A stretch of 64,000 bases of DNA from positions 124,001 to 188,000 of the forward strand of contig CAZHUC010000002.1 in the NCBI GenBank assembly GCA_964535825.1, written 5' to 3'. This document shows, piece by piece, positions 51,438-58,302 of the stretch. This stretch comes from CAZAQK01 sp964535825. Lineage in GTDB: Bacteria; Pseudomonadota; Alphaproteobacteria; Rickettsiales; SXRF01. The stretch's first letter is position 1; every line of letters begins with the position of its first letter. Made by a program: the position numbers and the translations under genes. A model generated the notes under the pieces. It had not been told where the DNA came from. It did not search any database and saw only the letters and a list, made by a program, of their open reading frames with translations.

Positions 51438-53234
51438 CTAGTTGTTGTTTCGTGCACTTGCCTCTGCTTCCAGACTTTGCAGCAGCGTGTTGATACGCGA
51501 CAACGCAGATTCCAATGCCTGGAATTTTGCCAGAAGCTGTTCACGGAAAATAGCCACCTGCTCATCAATGCGGCGTATCTCTTCGGTCAGCTTGATATCA
51601 TCTTCCTGAAGCGCTTCGAGCTCGGCCGTGATAATGCCACTATCCGTTTTAGCGGGTTCATTCACCACGTTGAAGGCTTTGTCTGCGATACCCTGCGTAG
51701 TAGTAACATTGATGCTGGCCACCGCCTGACCTGCATAGATCATCACCAGCCCTGCTAAAGGTGAATCCGCCGGACCTCTCAACGTATAACCACCGGGTGT
51801 ACCAGAGATAGGTGTTACATCCATATCGATCGTTACCGGACCAGCACCAATGTCATAAGTGGCCTGGAATGTAGTAGTGCCCGGGTTGATGTCGAGCGTG
51901 AAGTCCGATACCGCCAACGCGTTGCTACGCGAGAAAAGCTGGAGATTAGGGTTGTCTGAAACAAAGTCGAATTCGAACACACGACGCACGCCATCATAAT
52001 TACTGGCGATCGCTGAAGCCAATTGCGCTTCGTCAACATTCATCACGTTGCGCACCTGCGGTGTATCCGATGTTTCCGGCAGATCAACGAATGTGATACC
52101 AATATCAGCCAGACGATTTGGCTGGCCGTTGGCAAGACCAGATACAAACGATGTGAACTGCGAATTGATGCTGGTCGCCAGCGAACGGAATGTTGAATTG
52201 GTCGCAAGCAAGGCATCTGAAGAAAACCCGCCTGATTCATTCACTTCTGTCTGCCTGGCAATAAATATCTTCAGGTCGTTATAGGCATTTACAAGGTTGA
52301 CAATACCGTTACGGGCGGTCTGAACATCTGGTTCGATGGAAACGGTAAGCTCCGTAGGGTCAGGTTCAGTCGGTGTCATCTGCAATATATTGAAAGTAAC
52401 ACCGCTTACGATATCACTAATGCTGTTATTGGAACGAACGATATCGATACCGTTGAATTTGAATTCAGCGTCTGAGGCATCCTGAATATCGGTGATGCCA
52501 ACGCTGGCCATGACGCCACTGGGGTCAGAACTTACTGTACCAATATCATTCAGGTCAAAATCATAGGCATTACCTGTCTCTGTGGAAGAGAAGAACATAC
52601 GGTATGTACCGTCTGCTACCTTGATGATGCTGGCGGTGATATTCGTTTCGCCAGATACCGCATTGAATTTGGCGGCTACTTCACGCAGTGTATCGCCATC
52701 TTCCAGCGTAATATCAACACCATTCAGCGTAAATGTGCCGGCCTGGAACTGGCCACCGGCAGGCGTAGCGGATACCGCAGCGGCTGTAGTTTCATCTGCC
52801 ACGCTGATATCGGCTGTGCTCTGCTGTTTGGCACGCGCGACCGAGGTAATGTCGCTGATCACATAATTCTGTTTGATAGCGCCCGGTGAAGCGATGACGC
52901 TGATGTAATTCGTTGCCGCTACCGATGAATTAGATGAAAGGGCGGCCGTGGCATATTTGAACGCATTCTCGGCGTTGTTATTCACGCCCGGCGGGTTGCG
53001 CAGGAAGTTGGTAGCATCCTTGAGGCGGCTGACCAATGTACGAAACTCTGATAGCGCCGCCGCTACCTGTGAATTGGTTTCGATCTTGTTTTCGAATTCG
53101 ACCGCCGGCAGGCGCTTGGCCGCCGACAAGCCTTCCATAAGACCAGCCAGATCGAGGCCCGAGCCACTTACACCACCAAGGACAGTGCGTCCGTTGGCTG
53201 TGAAAAAATTGCCTAGCTGTATCGACGTAACCAT
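51438..53234 (-). CDS. fliD: Flagellar filament cap protein FliD (HAP2)
   Basis: A 598-residue filament cap. The N-terminal domain has SGLDLAGLMEGLSAAKRLPA and the FRTLVSRLKDATNFL segment. The middle has GVTFNILQMTPTEP, typical of FliD_C. The C-terminal coiled coil runs from ELEALQEDDIKLTEEIRRID to LSRINTLLQSLEAEA. Length is somewhat above that of the Salmonella protein. It is followed by fliS as in many bacteria. Confidence 0.92.
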   Translation of the reverse strand: MVTSIQLGNFFTANGRTVLGGVSGSGLDLAGLMEGLSAAKRLPAVEFENKIETNSQVAAALSEFRTLVSRLKDATNFLRNPPGVNNNAENAFKYATAALSSNSSVAATNYISVIASPGAIKQNYVISDITSVARAKQQSTADISVADETTAAAVSATPAGGQFQAGTFTLNGVDITLEDGDTLREVAAKFNAVSGETNITASIIKVADGTYRMFFSSTETGNAYDFDLNDIGTVSSDPSGVMASVGITDIQDASDAEFKFNGIDIVRSNNSISDIVSGVTFNILQMTPTEPDPTELTVSIEPDVQTARNGIVNLVNAYNDLKIFIARQTEVNESGGFSSDALLATNSTFRSLATSINSQFTSFVSGLANGQPNRLADIGITFVDLPETSDTPQVRNVMNVDEAQLASAIASNYDGVRRVFEFDFVSDNPNLQLFSRSNALAVSDFTLDINPGTTTFQATYDIGAGPVTIDMDVTPISGTPGGYTLRGPADSPLAGLVMIYAGQAVASINVTTTQGIADKAFNVVNEPAKTDSGIITAELEALQEDDIKLTEEIRRIDEQVAIFREQLLAKFQALESALSRINTLLQSLEAEASARNNN

Positions 53235-53333
53235 ACAACTCCTCTTTCTCTCTGGTTGTAGGGAGGGTGAGCTTTAGGCCCACCCGTACCTACTGTACTG
53301 GTAGTATAGCATATTGCACAGCAATAATCATGC

Positions 53334-53696
53334 CTATGCTTTTATGCTAACCGTCTGAGATCCGGCGCCTCCGCCTAACCTAAACAGCTCTGGTTCGGGT
53401 ATATAAGTCACCCTGCCATCGCGCAAGCTGGTGAACCTGGTAATATATTGTCCTGACGCATCCTTAAAGATACTGAAGGTTCTGTCACTAACAACATACA
53501 CGTTGGCCACATCTTGGGCCTGCTTCTGTACTGCCTCATAACGTTTCTGTTCTGCAACCTGCGGATCGAACGATACATCTGCGGAATTTCCGTAGGGCAC
53601 CGTTGGCGCAGCAGGCTTCGGCAATGCAGGAGCCGACCGTGCGGTCTGCGTTGGGAGCGTCTGTAAAGCGACGGGATTGATTCCTAATGCACTCAT
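53334..53696 (-). CDS. flaG: FlaG-like flagellar protein
   Basis: A 120-residue protein. The Pro/Ala-rich N-terminal half is followed by VYVVSDRTFSIFKDASGQYI and a strand ending RVTYIPEPELFRL, which matches the beta-rich core of FlaG proteins found between flagellin and fliD. In other bacteria FlaG affects filament length. Placement between flagellin (63 nt) and fliD (99 nt) supports the call, although sequence similarity is modest. Confidence 0.7.
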   Translation of the reverse strand: MSALGINPVALQTLPTQTARSAPALPKPAAPTVPYGNSADVSFDPQVAEQKRYEAVQKQAQDVANVYVVSDRTFSIFKDASGQYITRFTSLRDGRVTYIPEPELFRLGGGAGSQTVSIKA

Positions 53697-53717
53697 AGCA
53701 TCCTCCTCACTGTAGCC

Positions 53718-53740
53718 CCGGGGTGGCTAATCCACCCCGG
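53718..53740 (-). terminator. Strong hairpin between flagellin and flaG
   Basis: CCGGGGTGG (53718-53726) and CCACCCCGG (53732-53740) make a 9-bp GC-rich stem with a 5-nt loop, 20 nt after the flagellin stop. No U-run follows on the minus strand. It is more likely a 3' stability or attenuation element that lets flagellin mRNA outnumber flaG-fliD-fliS mRNA than a complete terminator. Confidence 0.55.
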
Positions 53741-53759
53741 AACTCGCAGGATCACACTA

Positions 53760-55445
53760 TTATCCAATCAGCTTCAGATAGGTCTGGAGCAGCTGGTTCG
53801 CCTGAGCAAGTACCGAGATACCTGCTTGCAGCTTCACCTGGCTCGTAGCGTAATTGGTAGATTCAGACGCGATGTCCGTATCTAACAACTCACCACGCGC
53901 TGCGTCCTGGTTCTGAACGCTCACCTGGATACTCGCAGATGCATAGTTGAATCGAGACTGCAACGCACCAAGGTTAGCGCGTAAGCTAGCGATCGTATCC
54001 AACGCTGTATCAAGCGTAGCACTGGCAGTTGAAGCACCGAGCTGGGTAAGTACGTCGATCGATGCGCCCTGGAACAGAGCCGAAGTGGTCGCAGAACCGA
54101 TGTTTACGCCCAGCGTATCAGAAGCTTCAGTACCGATCTGGAATTCCAGACCACCACCTGAGCGACCGAAGATGCCGTTAAGGTCAGCGAGGAACGCTGC
54201 AGTGCTTTCATCGGTATCAACGTCAATAACCTGAACCGAATCGGCAAGAGCGAGCGTAATGTACTCGTTAGGGTTTGTGGTTGAATCGCCATCAAGATAG
54301 AAACGGAGCAAACCAGCACCGCCACCGGTCGTGATGTTGGCTGAACCAGAAAGGTCAGTCGCATCGATCAAGGCAGCAGTAGTATAGGTTCTGCCATTGA
54401 TAGTTACGCTGAATTTCATACCGATACCAGCATCACCGATCGCACGGAAGTCAGAGATGGTCGGAGCATTCACACCGGTCCAGTACTGAGAACGTACTGT
54501 GATATCGTTACCGTCCATACCTTCAAGCAATGTACCATCAGTATCTGCAGTGGTGATACCAGAGCCTTCAATGGTGGTAGCACCAGAGGTAGCATCGGTT
54601 TCACGCAGCGTACGGTTCGAGAACGCACTTGCAGCAGAAACAGAGCTTTCAAGTGCAGTTTGCAGCAATGCAGCACCTGCAGCATCGCCAGTATAACCAC
54701 CAGCTACAAGGTCAGCAGCCACTGTGAAGGTGATAGTAGCTTCACCGTTAGTCAGTGCAAGCGAACCACCGGTAGCGGTAGCAGTAGCTGAACCGATATA
54801 GGTAGAACCGTTGATCGTAAAGCTCACCTGGAAATCGCCGCCACTATATTGTGCTTCGAACACACCGGCAGAAAGCGCGCCATATAAGGTGGTGTCACCA
54901 ACTGTACCAGCCGCGTCAGCAGCAGCAACAGCAGTGATCTGTGAACCCTGAGCTGTGAAGCCGGTGATAGCGAATGCAGAAGCACCGTTATCATCAGAAC
55001 GCAGTGGGTTTGCACCAGACAGTGAACCGTCAAGCAGGCCTACGCCGTTGAAGTTCGTGCTGGTTGCAAGGCGGTCTATTTCGTCTGAAAGCGCTTGGAA
55101 CTCCTGGTTAAGGAACAAGCGAACGCTGTCATCCACCGAACCAGAACCTGCCTGAATCGCGATGGCTTTCATACGAGCCGCAATGTTGTTGATCTGAGTA
55201 AGACCACCGTCTGCTACCTGAAGCAGCGAGCTACCTTGTGCAGCGTTCAGAAGTGCTACACGAAGTGTGCTTACGCCGATCTGTAAGCTAGTACCGATGG
55301 TGAGAGCCGCCACGTCGTCCGAAGACTTTACGATGCGGTTACCGCTCGAGAGCCTGGCTACGGAAGATGAAGCTGCGTTGGAAGCGAGACCAATATTTAA
55401 CTGCGCGTAATACGCAGAAATATTACTATTAATTGAGTTAACCAT
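53760..55445 (-). CDS. Flagellin
   Basis: A 561-residue filament subunit. The conserved D0/D1 N-terminus (SINSNISAYYAQLNIGLASN, then VARLSSGNRIVKSSDDVAAL) and C-terminus (ASIQVSVQNQDAARGELLDT, ending TYLKLIG) flank a Thr/Ala/Gly/Asp-rich central region of about 330 residues that would be surface-exposed. It contains only five lysines (residues near 39, 92, 344, and two near the C-terminus). A good AGGAG site lies upstream. The leader carries a CtrA-type box and two GGA motifs. Confidence 0.95.
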   Translation of the reverse strand: MVNSINSNISAYYAQLNIGLASNAASSSVARLSSGNRIVKSSDDVAALTIGTSLQIGVSTLRVALLNAAQGSSLLQVADGGLTQINNIAARMKAIAIQAGSGSVDDSVRLFLNQEFQALSDEIDRLATSTNFNGVGLLDGSLSGANPLRSDDNGASAFAITGFTAQGSQITAVAAADAAGTVGDTTLYGALSAGVFEAQYSGGDFQVSFTINGSTYIGSATATATGGSLALTNGEATITFTVAADLVAGGYTGDAAGAALLQTALESSVSAASAFSNRTLRETDATSGATTIEGSGITTADTDGTLLEGMDGNDITVRSQYWTGVNAPTISDFRAIGDAGIGMKFSVTINGRTYTTAALIDATDLSGSANITTGGGAGLLRFYLDGDSTTNPNEYITLALADSVQVIDVDTDESTAAFLADLNGIFGRSGGGLEFQIGTEASDTLGVNIGSATTSALFQGASIDVLTQLGASTASATLDTALDTIASLRANLGALQSRFNYASASIQVSVQNQDAARGELLDTDIASESTNYATSQVKLQAGISVLAQANQLLQTYLKLIG

Positions 55446-55453
55446 GGTTTTTC

Positions 55454-55509
55454 TCCTACATGGACGTTGTTGATACGAAAGCTACATGCTTTCACTTAAC
55501 CATGCGTCC
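55454..55509 (-). promoter_or_regulatory. Flagellin leader with GGA motifs and hairpin (possible CsrA target)
   Basis: On the minus strand one GGA lies at 55509-55507, a hairpin GAAAGC-ATGTA-GCTTTC at 55493-55477, and a second GGA inside the Shine-Dalgarno AGGAG at 55456-55454. Two GGA sites, one over the ribosome site, is the layout of CsrA-repressed flagellin leaders. fliW, the usual CsrA antagonist, is in the same cluster. No csrA gene is in the window. Confidence 0.35.
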
Positions 55510-55563
55510 CTTTGCCTTACATAGACAAAGAGGCCACATTAGAGCCTATCATAAAGAAAATTA

Positions 55564-55579
55564 GTTAAGACACTGTTAA
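55564..55579 (-). promoter_or_regulatory. CtrA-type box upstream of flagellin
   Basis: The minus strand reads TTAACAGTGTCTTAAC, an exact match to TTAA-N7-TTAAC, the binding motif of the alphaproteobacterial cell-cycle and motility regulator CtrA. It is about 120 nt upstream of the flagellin ATG, in the 185-nt gap after fliB. Confidence 0.55.
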
Positions 55580-55630
55580 TGATAATTTGCATTTTATCTA
55601 TTACAAATTTTATGCAAATAGTAAGCTGTA

Positions 55631-56803
55631 TTATATAGATAAAAGGCCGCGCAGGCGCTCTTCCCGCACCCAGCCTGTCTCTTTATATATAGCCATGGAA
55701 AATCCCGGATCGCCCAGATGATCCAGCAGGCGTGACAGGCTTTGTACCACACGAATGATAGTATCCTGCGGCAACATATCGCCAGCTGCAGCGTGTTCGC
55801 ACATCAGCGCAAGTTTTACCGTGGCCAGACGCACACCGATGATCGTGATACGATCTTCTAGTGTTGTCCCAAGTCCTGAGAATGGAAAGAGCGACACGGC
55901 GAGCTGCGCTTCAAGGTAACGCTTGAGAACAGGTTCAAAATGTTTCGCGTGTGACTTCCACGCTTTCCTTATTTTCTGGTATGCAGCAACACTTTCATCG
56001 CTGGTGTGTATCAGCACATTTTTCCAGTCGAGCGTGACCTTCAACATTTTTTCCATGGTCGATACTGTCTGCGCCAGACGATCGGGCATTGGCTTGTGCG
56101 ACGCCACGATCAAGCCGGATAATGCATGCAACAGGTTGAAGGGATCAGCTTCATTCTGCTCAGGTGGCATCATGCGCATATCAGCATTCTGCAAATAAAA
56201 CGGTACAGCCTGCGCCCAGCTTTTTTTATCTATCAATTGAATCGAGCGGCTGACCGTCGCAATGCGTGCGAATATGTGCCCTGCCTCCACATCCTTATCA
56301 TGCGTGGTAGCAAGAAACGCCTGATGTACGGATAATGCATCCTGAGCACTCAGTCCTTCCGGCAAATAATTCTTTAATGTATTAGGCAGACGGCCAGCTT
56401 GTACTTCATGCACGCCGAACGGATCTTTTTCTTCCAGCACGATACGAACGATCTCGGGGCATGAAAGCGTTGCTGTCATGACCGTATCATCGCCAAGTGA
56501 ACGCGTCACCCGCGGATAGAAATAACAGGCATCACCGAGAAATTTATCGCCTTTCTCCTTATGAATGCCGCACCAGCCATTGTCATATTTTACGCAGTAT
56601 CCTGTGGCTTTGTCTTTGCGCATGATGTACGGCGACTCAACCGCTTCCTCAACCGCATCTAGAAGTTCTGGTGCTTCTTTTTTGTATTTCTCATAGGTTA
56701 TTTCGTCCAACTGCATGGACCATGCACGGCAGCATGTGTCGGCACATTTATCGCCCAGGCATGTGAACTTACCGAGCATGTTCGCCTGAAGCAAAATAGA
56801 CAT
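55631..56803 (-). CDS. fliB: Flagellin lysine-N-methylase FliB
   Basis: A 390-residue FliB-type enzyme that adds methyl groups to lysine side chains of flagellin. The diagnostic cysteine cluster is complete: FTCLGDKCADTCCRAWSM at the N-terminus, then GYCVKYDNGWCGIHKEKG and FLGDACYFYPRVTRSLGDD. These cysteines are thought to bind a metal or Fe-S centre. It lies 45 nt after fliW and 185 nt before flagellin on the same strand. The adjacent flagellin is unusually poor in lysine. Confidence 0.85.
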   Translation of the reverse strand: MSILLQANMLGKFTCLGDKCADTCCRAWSMQLDEITYEKYKKEAPELLDAVEEAVESPYIMRKDKATGYCVKYDNGWCGIHKEKGDKFLGDACYFYPRVTRSLGDDTVMTATLSCPEIVRIVLEEKDPFGVHEVQAGRLPNTLKNYLPEGLSAQDALSVHQAFLATTHDKDVEAGHIFARIATVSRSIQLIDKKSWAQAVPFYLQNADMRMMPPEQNEADPFNLLHALSGLIVASHKPMPDRLAQTVSTMEKMLKVTLDWKNVLIHTSDESVAAYQKIRKAWKSHAKHFEPVLKRYLEAQLAVSLFPFSGLGTTLEDRITIIGVRLATVKLALMCEHAAAGDMLPQDTIIRVVQSLSRLLDHLGDPGFSMAIYKETGWVREERLRGLLSI

Positions 56804-56848
56804 AAAAACCTCTATGAACTAGTAACGCGGCGGGAGCGTAGCTGGCAC

Positions 56849-57373
56849 TTAATCCAACATGTGCTGGATCTTGTAAGCATCATTCTGGAATACATACTGC
56901 ATGCCGATCTTGCGTTCCGCATCGATCAGTAGCGGCGCGCGGGCATTTACAGAAAGCCTTACATCCGATGGGCTGCGATGCACGGAAACGATCACCAGCA
57001 AGGCCAGATTGGATTCAGATATCTGCATATCCTTGCAGGCCATTTGCACATCACTATGTGCGATAATCGCATTCTCCGCAGGTAGCGGCAGCGTTATGAA
57101 TGAAAGCGCGTCCTCATCAAGAGATTGCAACAACATGAACTGCTGCATCTTTTCGCTGGGAAACTTGATCAGTGAGAACCGGAATCTGTCCGGCATGCCA
57201 AGCAGGCCACGGCTGAACTGGATAGCCTTCGTAGGGTCGACCATTACCTCGCCAAAGCGCGAATGCACCAAACGTGGTGTATTGGATTTGTTATCACTAC
57301 TGGCAGACTGATTAAGCATAATAAAGGCTTCGATCCCTGTAATGTGTCCGGTGGCGGTGCTAAGCTGTATCAT
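56849..57373 (-). CDS. fliW: Flagellar assembly factor FliW
   Basis: A 174-residue protein (or 156 if the ATG at 57319 is used). The FliW core reads FGEVMVDPTKAIQFSRGLLG and MPDRFRFSLI, then MQQFMLLQSLDEDALSFITL and later SVHRSPSDVRLSVNARAPLL. In other bacteria FliW binds flagellin and sequesters CsrA, coupling flagellin translation to export. It follows flgL by 8 nt, which favours the longer start, and precedes fliB. Confidence 0.88.
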   Translation of the reverse strand: MIQLSTATGHITGIEAFIMLNQSASSDNKSNTPRLVHSRFGEVMVDPTKAIQFSRGLLGMPDRFRFSLIKFPSEKMQQFMLLQSLDEDALSFITLPLPAENAIIAHSDVQMACKDMQISESNLALLVIVSVHRSPSDVRLSVNARAPLLIDAERKIGMQYVFQNDAYKIQHMLD

Positions 57374-57381
57374 AGTATACT

Positions 57382-58293
57382 CTACTGTAAAAAGTCTGAA
57401 AGTCTCAAGGAATTAATTCGCGCAAAAGCCTGAAATGAGGCTTGCAGGATACCCTGGTTGATGGCAACCTGCGTGGAAGCGGCTACGAGGTCAGTATTGA
57501 CGATCTCCTCCTTGACCCCCTGCCAGTAAAGTTTAAACGCCTGATGCTGCGTATTAATATCATCGATCGCCACTTTATTGGAATTAACGGTCGCCTGCAG
57601 CGTGATAACTCCCTGCAAGCCCTGGTTAACCAAGTCGTAAGCCGTTGCCAGATCATCATCGCTATTATGGGTATCGCCCTCGCGTGCCATCGCCAGCCCG
57701 GCAAATATCTTCTGGAATGCCACATTGTCCGCCCGCACGTTATATTCGAAGGTTATATCCTCCTGCGCACGAATGGTGATATTTTCCTTGCTGCCCCTGT
57801 AATACCCATCATCAGGAACACCGCGCTCTGCAAGGGTCGGAAATACCTCTGTATCTACAGGCCTCACATCGGTCGCTGTGCCGGAAAATAAAAAGCGGCC
57901 TTCGGCAGATATATTCAACTGGGCAAATAACGCCTGCCACTGGTCTCTCAACTGTTCGCCGAACGTGGTATTGTCACCCTGTGTACCATTACGTCGTACA
58001 GCGATAAGGTTCTTGAGCGCGGTCGCCGTTTCGATGACCTGCCCCAACGCGTTACTGGTTATTTCAAGGCGCGTTCCCACCAGCTTGTTGTTCTTAAGGT
58101 AGAGATCTGATTTCGAAATTTTATTCTCGAGATCAAGGAATTGCTCCGCCTGATCAGCGATACCTGTATAGTTCTGTGATTTTAGCCCGCTGGAAAGCTG
58201 GATCTGCAGCCTTGTCAGTTCACTTTGGGTATTTCCCATATCCTTAAGTGTGGACTGGAAGATCGCGTATGTTCCTATTCGTCCGATAGCCAT
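57382..58293 (-). CDS. flgL: Flagellar hook-filament junction protein FlgL (HAP3)
   Basis: A 303-residue junction protein. The flagellin-like N-terminus has ELTRLQIQLSSGLKSQNYTG followed by IADQAEQFLDLENKI, and the middle has FLFSGTATDVRPV, the FlgL signature. The C-terminus (INQGILQASFQAFARINSLR) is standard. It follows flgK by 9 nt. Confidence 0.93.
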   Translation of the reverse strand: MAIGRIGTYAIFQSTLKDMGNTQSELTRLQIQLSSGLKSQNYTGIADQAEQFLDLENKISKSDLYLKNNKLVGTRLEITSNALGQVIETATALKNLIAVRRNGTQGDNTTFGEQLRDQWQALFAQLNISAEGRFLFSGTATDVRPVDTEVFPTLAERGVPDDGYYRGSKENITIRAQEDITFEYNVRADNVAFQKIFAGLAMAREGDTHNSDDDLATAYDLVNQGLQGVITLQATVNSNKVAIDDINTQHQAFKLYWQGVKEEIVNTDLVAASTQVAINQGILQASFQAFARINSLRLSDFLQ

Positions 58294-58302
58294 AGGTTAC
58301 TC

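Noticed and set aside
55533..55546. GG-N10-GC spacing upstream of flagellin resembling a sigma-54 promoter
   Set aside because: Only the invariant GG and GC fit. The flanking bases (AGGCTC and GTGGCC) do not match TGGCAC or TTGCA, unlike the two strong sites in the cluster.
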